In this document: positions 12,870 to 23,575 of the stretch, one piece after another
Layout: the number at the start of each line of letters is the position of its first letter
Position numbering within the stretch: position 1 is the first letter of the stretch
Assembly: GCA_032988165.1 (NCBI GenBank)
Contig: JANTQF010000030.1
Coordinates: forward strand, 62,001-126,000
Reading direction: 5' to 3'
Length of the DNA: 64,000 nucleotides
Origin: Emmonsiellopsis sp. PD_33
Taxonomy: Eukaryota > Ascomycota > Eurotiomycetes > Onygenales > Ajellomycetaceae
The notes under the pieces: model-generated
Told to the model about the DNA's origin: nothing
Seen by the model: the letters and a program-made list of their open reading frames with translations, nothing else
The model's database searches: none
Translations under genes and position numbers: made by a program

Positions 12870-13185
12870 TATAACACACAAAGGAGACCATGCATTACAT
12901 GTAGATCAACTGCACCCTTGGACCTTAAATCTTGAACCTCAGGCCTGGCAGTGTGCCTAGCAGTGCACCTGGCAATGCACACATGGTGCACACTTAGTAG
13001 CTAGCTATTAATATATATGCTGTGCAGGTTTCTTATGAAAAGAACCAGCAAACAGTCCTATTACTATATAACCCTTATGTTTGAAATATATATATATATT
13101 TATCTATCTATTCCCATCACACTATTCAATAACTCATAGTCTGCCTTTCAAATTAAAAGCCTTATATTCAACACCAGATATTATA
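12870..13185 (+). repeat. Family 1 LTR d (5' LTR)
   Basis: 316 bp, from TATAACACAC to AGATATTATA. A TATATATG element near 13,010-13,018 is the best TATA-box candidate for transcription into gag. Internal bases after it (GTTCTATTTGCTCACCCC) do not begin with TGG, so a classical tRNA primer-binding site is not evident. Confidence 0.9.
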
Positions 13186-13243
13186 GTTCTATTTGCTCAC
13201 CCCTGAGTAAATAGTCCATTGGAAATAGATGAATAACAATAAG

Positions 13244-14437
13244 ATGACTCATAGAAAGACTGTGAATAACTATGGGGGAATCCTTTAAGTACATACTGAC
13301 CTCTCTATGTAGTAAGAGACCAGTGATGATGAACTATGACTTGAACCTCTACAGGATTCTCCATAGAAATCTGACTGTAAATCAACTATAAGTAATGAAG
13401 AGTCAGATGATAAAGATCTGCATCTACCTGCTATATAGCTACATATAATTGAAGAATGCATCAAAGAGCTATAGATGTAATAAAAAATCCAAAAGGCAGA
13501 GTATATGATGAAGGTACTGGAGGACTAGCTAGTACAAGATGAATTAATAGATTAAAAGGTAGCTGTGCTAATTGTGTAGGAGAAAATCATAGCTTAAAAT
13601 CAAATCTTGAAAAGGCCTCATACAGAAACAACCTAGTTACCCTACTAAACCATCTATCTAAAGATTGATACATCCTCCAAATATCAAGAAAAAAGCATGT
13701 CAGAGCTTGAAGATTTCATCATCCAAATTAAAATGAAATTTAAATGCAATGAAAACTATTATATCATTAAAAACCACTACATTCAGAATACTATATAGAA
13801 GCTCATCATGAAACCTCTCTACTAATAAGATGCTTTCTATAAGAATTATGAAGTAAATCTAGAGAATCTATTACTCATCTGAGAAGACCTTTATTTATAA
13901 TTATAACTATACCTCATGAATCTAGATGCACTTCAACAGTAATTAACCAAGAAATACATAAATGCATAATAATGAAATAATCAATCTATTTAAAATTTCA
14001 TCAAGTATCTTCTCAACCTGAAGAAACATCTACCCTATAAGATCCAGAAGGAACAGTGCAGTTCCAACCTAATGAATTATTACTGAGAGGAAATTCAGAT
14101 TTATATGCATCTAATAAAAAGAGATCTCAAGAATTATAAAGAGATATTAGTATTTTTATGTAAGGTAGAGTAGTATTGTAAGGATCAAAAACTATTCTCA
14201 TTTAAGTAGAAAATTACTGTAAATCCACTGCACAAGAAGAAGTCTTTTAATTCCTAGATAAAAATAGATTTTAAAAGAGAAAAATCTCTAAATTGCACAC
14301 TTAGAGGCTGATCCTTACAATCTAAGTTCATCTCTTATTTTAAGTACTCTCACTATAATAAACTAGATTATATTCTTAATAACTGCTGAGAACTTCATTT
14401 CAAAAAGTACATAAAGAAGTGCAAGTTAAAAAACTAG
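13244..14437 (+). pseudogene. Family 1 gag (copy d-e)
   Basis: The gag frame of 1,194 nt (397 codons plus stop) encodes a former nucleocapsid/capsid polyprotein. It can be read continuously except for stops created by transitions. Visible parts are an acidic N-terminal third, the motif MSELEDFIIQIK at 13,697, and near the end a CCHC-like knuckle (14,345-14,390, first two cysteines lost). An ATG at 13,229 is in frame, but the homologous codon in copy c indicates ancestral ACG, so 13,244 is preferred. It ends at TAG 14,435-14,437, directly behind the frameshift heptamer. Confidence 0.82.
14428..14437 (+). other. gag/pol -1 frameshift heptamer plus gag stop (copy d-e)
   Basis: The gag frame reads TTA AAA AAC TAG. 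A AAA AAC (14,428-14,434) is the classical -1 slippery heptamer. Slipping back one base gives AAA AAA CTA GAT, which continues as the pol frame into the protease. I could not assess a downstream pseudoknot by eye. Confidence 0.78.
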
Positions 14438-15785
14438 ATCTCTCAGTGCTAAGTACTATTATAGTGCTGGAAGTGGATAAGATGAGATGAAGACATAGTA
14501 AAGAAGTAATGATAATCAAAATATAGCTAAAAATTCCTTAAGAGTTAGTTATTATTTAGGCACTTATTAACTTGGGTATAGAAGCAAATTTTGTCAGCCA
14601 GAAATAAGTAAAAGTATATCTTGAAAAAGGTAGTGAAGATTCATGCTGGATCAGTACAATTAACAGACACTGAGTTATAGCCTATAACTGACATAAAGTA
14701 TATACACACACAATTAATAATAAGAGACTCTCTTGCAATCAGAGCTTTCACTTTGAAGTAGTGAATATAAAAAGCTACAATATCATCCTGAGATTTCCCT
14801 GACTCAAAACAGTGGATCCTGACATCTAATAGTTGAAATCACATTAAATATACTATATACTGTATGTTAATAACATTGAGATCATCACCATGAAATAGAT
14901 GGATACAGTAGTTAAGATTGAATACATAGCTTATATTATTTACTCATATCAACTAGAGGAGGATGAACTGATTGCTCTGTTCAGTATAATTCTAAATGAG
15001 AAACTAGTGATATTAGAAGCCTACTATGAATATAAAGACATTTTCTCAGAAGTTATAATAAGATTACTTCTGAAACATATGCAATATGATCATTCAATTG
15101 ATTTGATATCTAAAAAAGAACCTCCCTACTAATCAATCTATAATTTCTCTATTAAAGAACTAGAGGTACTGTGTGAATATCTGAAATCTAATCTAGAAAA
15201 AAAATGGATATGTTCATTAAAAAGCTCTGTAAGTATACTAATATTTTTCATTCTGAAAAAAGATGAAATTATATATCTTTATATAGACTACTATAAGCTT
15301 AATACTATCAGCATAAAGAATTAATATTCTTTCCTCTTGATCAACAAAATAATTAATAGGCTGGCTGGCATAAAGGTTTACTTGCAGTTGAATCTTCATA
15401 ATGCATATCACTAACTGTACATATATAAAGGTGATAAGTGGAAAATAGCTTTCTGAATGTATTATAACTATTTTAAATATTAAGTGATCTTCTTTAAACT
15501 TATAAATGTACTAGTGATATTTCAATTCTATATTAATAAGACTCTAAGTAATCTCCTAGATATCTACTATATTATCTACCTGGATGACATTATCATCTAC
15601 TTAAACTCAGAGGAAGAGCACTGTAAGCATGTGTGTATAGTGCTAAAATGTCTACATACCTATAAATTATATGTGAAACTTAGTAAATACATATTTTATG
15701 TGAATTATATTAATTTCCTTAGCTTTATAATCAGTATGAATAGCATTAAGATGAAATAGAGCTAAATTAATATTATTCTCTTCTA

Positions 15786-17788
15786 ACTGGGCCCTTATGC
15801 TTATGTAACTATGTTTTCCATTACATGCTGTACAGACCCTCATATATGAGAGTCTGCTACCTCAATGAAAACCACCATCTCAATGTTAAAATCTTCAATG
15901 ATCACTATGTTTAATTAATTTACCACCTAATAGAGATAGAATTGAAAGATATAAGTTGATTATAGCCTAGACTATCTGATTTCAAGATCTTCTAGTAAAT
16001 TTAGTGGCATTTACATTAATCCCATGGTTCCTGCAATACATCTTAAGTTCCTTCATCACTTTCTTTCATTTTAGTTGTAATTTTTCCAACACCTCTACAT
16101 TCTCATTCTGATGCTTGATCTTCATCATTCAACATACATTTAATGCAGAGATTATCCCTCCCTTATGAACCACCCTCTATAAACTGTTCTGGTGGCATTC
16201 ACAGGCAACAGTTGCAGCAGAAGTTTTAGATAGTTTCTCCTCCAAAAGTGCTGCAGTATTCACCAGCATGATACTACCCTAAAATAACTTATTAAGGCCT
16301 GTACACATTGAATCAGGGTCATTCTCATGAAGGCCATCATCCATGAAATTGTCAAACTTGCACTTAAGTTTGGTGAAATGGTGGGTGTTCAATGGGGTAT
16401 TCTATATGGGGGGTTCATAATTGTAGTTGGAAATCTCTGGATCTTTGGGCATGGGGGTTGTCTCATATTCATGTAATTTATTAAGAACAATGGACAGGTT
16501 GAATGGAACCAGGCCAGTTAATTCCCATCCACATTTAACTGTGCCAATTTTGAATGTTGCCTTTCATATAGAGGTGATTGCATGAAGGAATTCAACCTTT
16601 GTAAATTTTGAACATCCATGCTGTGTAGACTCCTCTATGGCTTACACATGATGATATTTATAGGCCTGAAAAACACTAACATCTAACAGCTGCAGTAGAT
16701 GACTCATATGAGGGATGAGATAGAATGGAATAATATTTCTATTCTCACAAAACTTCATGAACTTATAGGTACAGTGAGAATTGAATCCATCCAGAAGCAA
16801 CAGGCAGTAGGTTCCTTTGGTATAGGCTATAGTGAACTTATGGAAGTGCTGAATCCACTGGTAAGAGATATGATCATTGTTATATCTAGTTTCAGAGGTA
16901 GCTATCTTTGCATGGTCCTCAATTTCATCTGTCCAGTGCTCTTGTAGCAGTTTTGTAGTGAGGATATATAGAAGTAGGATGATGAAGCCATCTGTAGAGA
17001 TCCCCTCAATGATAGTGAGGGTTTCTCTATTATTTAAGCTTCCAATATATACTTTCCTGTGAGGATTCTAGGTTACAATCCACTGGTCCCAGCTGATTCC
17101 TATATGGAAGCCTGTCTCATTGAAGTTATACATATTACTGGGTTGGATATCATACTTCTCCACTGTTGCATTGAATTGTTGAAACCAATCTAATATAAAT
17201 AGAGGTTCATGGGCCTGTTTCCTTGCTATATCAATTGTTTTTTGCCTTCATATGGTGTATTCAGGGTGGCATTATAGGAATCTTTTAACCCAATATTTGC
17301 CTGGCTCTGGGGGGGGTTCAGTTGGATCATCATGGTTTTCCATGAGAATGAACTGCACTGCACCACCAATCATCAAATGATTGAGAGGTAGACCTATCTT
17401 ATCTAGAGTCTCTATATACTGGCAGAGTGATTTTTCCTGGGGTTGAGATAGTAGGTGGTTTGCAGCAGGTCATTCAAAGCAGGAGGTGTGACCTCTGTAT
17501 TAATTTCATAGACAAGAGTAGGGAACCTTATATTCTGTTGCCAAAGCCAATAAATTTGGTTTTTCATTGTTGGGAATTGAAGCCAGAGCTTCAGAGATTC
17601 AATACTCTATTAAAACATATAAAGAAGCCATTGTGTTGTGCTGTTATTCAATTGTGGAGGTGGAATAATAAAATTGTAGAGATTTTTGCATTGAGATGGT
17701 GGTTTTCATTGAGGTGGCAGACTCTCATATATGAGGATCCATACAGTGCATAATGGAAAACATAGTTATGTAAGTATAAGAGTCTGGT
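15786..17788 (-). mobile_element. pogo/Fot1-type DNA transposon with ~110-bp inverted repeats
   Basis: This 2,003-bp element is inserted in the RT/RNase H part of family 1 pol. The ends are inverted repeats of about 110 bp (15,786-15,895 and 17,680-17,788) that differ mostly by transitions. The outer ends read ACTGGGCCC and, on the other strand, ACCAGACTC. A TA dinucleotide sits on both sides (15,784-15,785 and 17,789-17,790), as expected for the Tc1/mariner-pogo superfamily. Uninterrupted family 1 copies, for example near 56,590, show the empty site. Confidence 0.9.
15897..17631 (-). pseudogene. pogo/Fot1-type transposase
   Basis: The minus-strand gene starts at about 17,631 (MASLYVLIEY). 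An N-terminal psq-like helix-turn-helix region (ALATEYKVPYS) is followed by a CENP-B/Tc5-type HTH region (PGKYWVKRFL) and a DDE_1 domain. The triad is readable: first Asp in NxDETGF is Asn here (codon 17,119-17,121), second is in LDGFNSH (16,789-16,791), third in LLQLLDVSVF (16,681-16,683). A conserved block reads NRETLTIIEGIS. One frameshift near 17,500 and about seven in-frame stops inactivate it. It is less decayed than the LTR elements around it, which fits its position as a late insertion. The 3' end near 15,897 is approximate. Confidence 0.85.
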
Positions 17789-20689
17789 TAACTGGAATCT
17801 AAGTGCATCTGTGACATTCAGATATTTTTAGAGTTTGTGAATTTTTACTACTATTTTATAGATAGATTTATAGTAAAAGCATAGTTCTTATCTATACTCA
17901 CAAAAGATATAATATAGAAAGGCTAGAACTGAAAGATGATCCTTCTTAACACTAATACATAAAAAGCTTTTTAAGAGCTAAAAAGTACATTTATAAAGGT
18001 CCTGATTCTTATGCACTTCAACTCAGATTGGAAACTCCAGGTAAAGTTAGATGCATTGAGTTTTATATGAGTGCAATCCTCTTGCAGTTAGATTCAAATA
18101 ATGGATAATAGCACCTAGTTGTATATTACTTATAAGGTTTATCACCAGTAGAGTACAACTATAATATACATGACCAGGAACTCCTTACTATCCTCATGGC
18201 ATTCAAGTAATAATATCACTACCTGCATGATGTATGTTTCCCCATGATAGTTTTATCTGACCATACTAATCTATAGTAATTTATAATGATAATAGAGTTA
18301 GTAGGATATCAGATACAATGGATGGAAATACTCTCTACATTTAATTTTATCATTAAGTACTGTTTAGAGATGAAGAATCCCATAGATGTGCCTAGTTATT
18401 ACCCTGACTATAAAGAAAATACTTTAAGGTAAATACTATTATTAATAATTCAAGAAAAGCTTCTTTAAGGAATGTTTCAAACATCAGATATAGATATACA
18501 AACACAGCTGGAAGATCTCAGTTAGTAAATAATTAATATAATAGTATATTTAAAACTATCAAATAATAAGGAAAATGTAATTTGTATTGGTACACTTGCT
18601 TCCTACACATATTAAAATGCATGCATAGATGAGAGATGCATTACTAATAATATAAGAAAGTTAGCTCACCTGATGCTATAGATATTAATTAATATAATCA
18701 TAAAATCTGATATAGCCTATAAATTCTCTCTCACTGAACTCATCACAGAATTCCTACATCATATGCAAGCTCAGAACACTGAGCACACTGAGGTGTGCAG
18801 AAAGATGAAAGTAGGTAAAATAGATAAAACTAAGTACTCAAATTAAATGATTGATTAAGATAGTCTATTTCATCATAAAGATTACATTTTCATTCCTATA
18901 GATCAAGTAATAAGGAATGAGATCATAAAATTGAATCATGATGATTCTCAAGAGGGACATTTTAATGTTAAGTGTACTTTTAAGTGTATTTAGAGGAAAT
19001 ACTTTTAGTATAATATGATAACAGACATTTAGAAATATATGTGCATTTATGATATCTATTAACAGGTTAAGACACACTATCACAAGAAATATAGTCAATT
19101 AAAACTACTTTCTATTCTTATTTCTTCTTTTAAAATAGTGATAATGGATTTCATCATTAAACTCCTATCATTTAAGTAGAACAGCAAGATCTATAATTCA
19201 ATCATAATATTTATAGATAAATTAATCAAGTATATAATTTATAAATTAGTTAATAAAGGTATAAGCACATCAGAGCTTGCAAATCTGATATTTAACATCT
19301 TCACCAGATTTTTCAGTTACTCATATTATTAGGTAATGAACTACACTGAAATATTTAACTCCAGTAAATACTAATCAATGCTCTACTACCTCCTGAAAAT
19401 GTACCAACAGTTAATGACTATATTCTACTCTCAAATAAACAGTCAAATTAAGAGGTAGAATTAGACACTTAAGTACTACCTACATGTCTACTGCAACTTC
19501 TATTAGAATGACTGAGTCAGGTAGTTATTATTAGCTTAATTCTCCTACAACATCTCTATATATAGTATTCTCAAGACATTTCCTATAGAAGTACTAATGA
19601 GTTTTCAACCTGAACTGCATCTTAATGTTCAACTAGACATCAACATGAAGGAGAGAGAAGCATAGAAGGCAATAAAACATATATACTATATAAGAGAAGT
19701 ATGAAATAATTTATAAGAATTTCTTCTAAAGGCCCAGAAAACACAGAAGAAATACTATGACTAGTGCCATAAAAAGAAGTATTTTACAGTTAGGGACTGA
19801 GTTATACTACACTCAAAAAATATTAATATATTACATTCAAGTTTGAAGCTCAACTATTATCAACTCAGTCCTTTCAAAATTATTAACAAGTGGGGGAAAT
19901 AGGCATACAAACTGAAACTTATATTATAATATAAAGATATACACCCTGTTTTTTATGTCTCATTACTCAAATCATACCACACATAGCACAGTAAAATCTC
20001 AGAGGCCAAATTGATGATAATAGATGAAGTTGAGAAGTTTGAGGTTAAAGAGATTCTAGGGAAATACAACTATTTCAATGGCCAGTAATACCTTGTGCAC
20101 TGAAAAAATATAATAGAGGCAGAGAATTCCTGGGAGAATGTAGAAAACCTTGAGAATATATAGAATCTAGTTAATGAGTTTAATGTACAATTTAATTATA
20201 AAATGATGAAGCTGAAGTATCATCAATCCAAATAATAACTAACCTATATATAGAAAGAGGAGAAAAGGAAGAATAAGTTCCTAAAAATCAAATCTCATTA
20301 TTTCATACTAATATTAAAAGCCCTGAAAGGTGTAATAGATAAAAAATAAACTAAAAAATACTAGAGAAAATCTGAAGTACATATTATGTCTAGCTTAGGA
20401 AGGTAGGCTATTTCCACTAAAGTCAGAATCAATTAAGTACATCAAAATAGAATAATTACATTACTTACATAAAGAATCAGAGTAATATTAAATAACCCCT
20501 CTATCTCCTTCAATACTTTCTTATATTAAATAGCTGCTTGACTCTATTACTGCTGAATCTCAGGGAGTAACTACATTATATTAGTATACTCAGGCTTATC
20601 TGATAGGTTTTTGAAGTAATTTAATTACTCAGTTACATCAATTAACTTCATAGTGTCTGTATATGCATTAATGAGAACCTACAGTGCAG

Positions 20690-21376
20690 TTAGCAATTAA
20701 TTTCCTATTCTAAATTAACTATAGGAAAACTCATCATCTCACAATGATGATAGTACTATATATATCAAGAATAGTAAGTTATATGCAGACTCTTAAGAGA
20801 GTAATAAAATACCTTCATACTAGTCTTGATAGTTAGATGGTGGACACACTTCTTATATCATTTTAGTGAGTATAGACTCTTAGTAGACCTCTTCTAGTAC
20901 TTATCCTTCTTTTTCTCAGCCTCATTATTATTATCATTATTATCATTCTTATTCTCATTCTTCTCATTCTTATTCTCATCATTATCATTATCCTCTGAGG
21001 TCTGTGTGGCAAGCTGTGTAAAATCTCTGATTAACTAGGTAGCAGGCATCAGGATAGTGGGAGCAGGAGCAGAACAGATCAGAATAATGAGGAGTACAGA
21101 AGTAAATGAATGGCTGAGTATGTAGAAAGGAGTAATAATAGTAGAAGATAGTATAAAAGTGCACACAGAAGAGGGGCCACAGGAGAAAATAAAAAAGGAA
21201 TCTTTATAATAGAAGAGTGTGGCTAGAGAGGGGTATAATAGAGTTTGAGGACTTTGAGATGAGGAAGTACCACACAGGAGAGTAGCTAGCCTTATAAGGG
21301 GGTTAAGAGAGAAGAGAAAGTCTAATAGCATACATTCTTCACACACACAGAATGATGTGGGAGTCTGGGAGGCTAT
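20690..21376 (-). pseudogene. Antisense accessory ORF of family 1 (copy d-e)
   Basis: A minus-strand reading frame lies between pol and the 3' LTR, antisense to gag-pol. The start codon has become ATA (21,374-21,376). The protein is Ser/Pro/Thr-rich at first (SQSPQTLLYPSLATLF), followed by a Glu/Asp/Asn/Lys tract encoded near 20,900-20,995, then a Cys/His region (about 20,720-20,880). See the better preserved copies at 34,572 and 53,006. I know no function. Confidence 0.65.
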
Positions 21377-22057
21377 TTCAAATTAATATTTTTTATTTTA
21401 AATTATCAAAGTACATCTATTAGTAATTTCTATGACATGATACCTCAACAACATGGAAGAAGCAAAGAAAAGTAATATATTATACTCAGATAATATCATG
21501 TAGCTATAACATGTGAAAAGTAAAATAATCATCTAACTGTGTGAATATGCATTCAGACTGGGTAATCTAAAATGAAGTATAATTAATGTATAAAGTATTT
21601 ATAAATTAGTGGAAGATATTATAAATGCTCAGATAAGAGGATACTATATCAGAGCAAATAATAAGCAGGATAATAGATTAAATTGTAATGCTAACATTTA
21701 ATAGAGGAAATGAAAGAATGCAGCAAAGTAGAGAGTATATATATTTATAAGTGCACTAGATTACTATATGTTAAATCACCCACCCACTATCATCTAGGTA
21801 CCTAATCATGGAAAATAAACATTAACTGTACTATATGTTAAATTACCTGGTAATGAAATCACTGATTCCTACAATATGATTGATCTGTAGAAGATGAAAC
21901 TATCTGACTATAATAGCCTAAACCTTCTATTAAGTATAATAGCTCAAATTTTTCATAAAGTACTATAATCTGAACCTTCTATAATGTACATCATGTATTG
22001 GCTTAATTCTTCAGCTAGGACACAGAAAATTCATGAATCCACTGGAGGTTAGCTCCT

Positions 22058-22072
22058 AAAGGAGAGAGTAAT
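22058..22072 (+). other. Polypurine tract of copy d-e
   Basis: AAAGGAGAGAGTAAT lies directly before the 3' LTR, the expected position of the plus-strand priming site in reverse transcription. Equivalent purine runs border the 3' LTRs at 25,537, 33,862 and 52,295 on the minus strand. Confidence 0.7.
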
Positions 22073-22388
22073 TATAATGCATAAAGGAGACTGTATATCA
22101 CATGTAGATCAACTGCATCCTCAGACCTTAGATTTTGAACCTCAGGCCCAGCAGTGCATCTAGTAGTGTGCCTGACAATGTACATGTAGTGTGCACTTAG
22201 TAGCTAGCTATTGATATATATGCTGTGCAGGTTTCTTATGAAAAGAACCAGCAAACAGTCCTATTACTATATAACTCCTACATTTAAAATATACATATAT
22301 TTTTACCTGTCTATTCCTGTCACACTGTTCAATGACTCATAGTCTGCCTTTCAAATTAAAAGCCTTATATTCAACATTAGATATTATA
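22073..22388 (+). repeat. Family 1 LTR e (3' LTR)
   Basis: 316 bp, pairs with LTR d in length and orientation. It differs from LTR d mainly by transitions and is followed by the GTACT duplication. Confidence 0.9.
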
Positions 22389-22393
22389 GTACT

Positions 22394-22700
22394 AATAACT
22401 TTTCAGACTCATCAATTGTTTTCTACATTACATCAGCAGTCACCTTCAGTTATTCATGTCAATGAATTTAATTGATATCTAAATGACAGTCTTAATCTGA
22501 AGGAAAATATCTTATTAGTGTGAAAGGTAATTGAATCAACATATCCAACTGTTGCATTAATAGCCAGAGACATTCTATTAATTCCAATTGGAAGTATAGG
22601 GATTGAACAGCAGTTCAGTGTGAGCTGTTGTGTTATCTCATGAGAGTAGTCATTATTATTAGGAAAGATAATGTATAAGATCATGCTGATGAAACATGCA
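22394..22700 (+). pseudogene. hAT transposase C-terminal dimerisation domain
   Basis: This is the continuation of the hAT transposase interrupted at 12,865. One frame (about 22,519-22,700) reads VIESTYPTVALIARDIL, then IPIGSIGIEQQFSVS. That is the conserved hAT C-terminal dimerisation pattern (YP.L..(L/M)ARDIL.IP.....E..FS..), with most positions kept and the later part broken by stops. A minus-strand open frame over the same bases (22,454-22,960) is a shadow. Confidence 0.78.
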
Positions 22701-23120
22701 AATAAAAGAAAGTAACTATGAATAGAGAAGAAATGAAATGAGAAAAATGTAGTAGAGGATGAGGCTAATGATAATAAAGAGAGTAATAATATAGATATTA
22801 TAGTAGAAAAGGAGAAACTTACATCTAAAGAGGAATAACTAGTAGAGGAGTGTTCATTGGAATGATTCTCACATGCAAGTATAGCCAGATAAAGGAGGAT
22901 ATAAAAAGGAATATGGAATTTTGAGGTAGTAATTAATAACTCAGTGTTTAGAGGAGGCACCTAAAATATAGTATGCTAAGACTATTACCTTTAGCTGTTA
23001 CATTTCATATTATTTGTGTACTACATTAGTGTGTTATTATAGTCTCTGGGAATCTCATCATGTTAAATCTACAGGCAGAGTTGAGATAAGAAATATAATT
23101 TAATTTAGGTTTGACTTAAC
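22701..23120. other. Unassigned, probably 3' flank of the hAT element
   Basis: AT-rich, CpG-free sequence without a recognisable gene. It may include the hAT 3' end, but no terminal inverted repeat could be paired with the 5' side. Confidence 0.35.
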
Positions 23121-23122
23121 AT

Positions 23123-23164
23123 GCATCATCTATCATTACTATAATGATTAATGATAGATGATGC
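23123..23164. repeat. Perfect 16-bp inverted repeat followed by a T run
   Basis: The left arm (23,123-23,138, GCATCATCTATCATTA) and right arm (23,149-23,164) are exactly complementary around a 10-nt loop. Seven T follow at 23,165-23,171. A perfect stem is notable where everything else has mutated. It could be the tip of a foldback or MITE-like element. Confidence 0.75.
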
Positions 23165-23575
23165 TTTTTTTAAACCTATATAAAATATAAGCTAGGATTC
23201 AAACTATGTAGTGAGCATTTTTTTTTTTTTTTTTTGCATGTGATGAGCTATATCATATAATTCAGATTAGTACTAACAGTGTTATCTGTTATTAACATAG
23301 TGAGTAATCATTGTACTAATAATAGATGACACTTTTTTAAATCTCATTGAAATATAGGTCAGGGTTCAAACCATGCAGTGAGCAATATTTTTTTTTTTTT
23401 GCATGTGATGAGCTATATCATATAATTCAGGTCTGCACTAATAGCATTATCAGTTATTAGTATAGTGAGTAATTACTGTGCTAATAACTGATGATACTTT
23501 TTTTTAACCTCATTGAAATATAGACTAGGATTCAAACTGTGCAGTGAGCTTTTTTTTTTTTTTAGCATATGATTA
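23165..23575 (+). repeat. Three ~165-bp tandem units, each with a long T run
   Basis: T runs at 23,218-23,235 (18 T), 23,388-23,400 (13 T) and 23,550-23,563 (14 T) are spaced 170 and 162 bp. Before each run stands GGWTCAAAC-YRTGYAGTGAGC; after the first two stands GCATGTGATGAGCTATATCAT. Each unit also holds an imperfect palindrome (CAGTTATTAG...CTAATAACTG type). GGTTCAAACC next to a T run resembles a Pol III B box plus terminator, but no A box or cloverleaf could be assigned. Confidence 0.75.

Larger units (their letters stand above)
14434..20349 (+). pseudogene. Family 1 pol with protease, RT, RNase H, integrase, chromodomain (copy d-e)
   Basis: Pol begins in the -1 frame. The protease shows ALINLGIEANFVSQ near 14,550-14,600, a decayed D-S/T-G-A box. 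Sequence near 14,899-15,132 leads into RT, whose catalytic box YLDD is intact at 15,577-15,588. The pogo insertion splits pol at 15,785. RNase H resumes after 17,790 (MHFNSDW, then YNYNIHDQELLTI). The integrase core lies near 19,130-19,640 (FYSQINSQIKR for FHPQTDGQTER). A chromodomain lies at about 20,029-20,182 (FEVKEILGK, YLV, NSWENVENLEN, LVNEF). The predicted end is a TAA (20,347-20,349) conserved in all copies. Stops and one net indel make it non-functional. Confidence 0.88.
12870..22388 (+). mobile_element. Family 1 chromovirus, copy d-e, with target duplication GTACT
   Basis: Complete plus-strand LTR retrotransposon: 5' LTR 12,870-13,185, 3' LTR 22,073-22,388. It is flanked by GTACT at 12,865-12,869 and 22,389-22,393. 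Without the pogo element at 15,786-17,788 and its TA duplication the length is 7,514 bp, close to the 7,528-7,534 bp of the other full copies. It is inserted into a hAT transposase gene. Contents in order are gag, frameshift site, pol, the antisense ORF and a purine tract at 22,058-22,072. Confidence 0.92.

Noticed and set aside
22454..22960. 168-codon open frame on the minus strand, hydrophobic
   Set aside because: It lies antisense over the hAT dimerisation domain; absence of stops follows from AT-rich composition, and the hydrophobic residues come from T-rich codons.
23165..23575. GGTTCAAACC sequences considered as tRNA genes
   Set aside because: No acceptor stem, D-arm or anticodon arm can be folded; only the B-box-like part is present.
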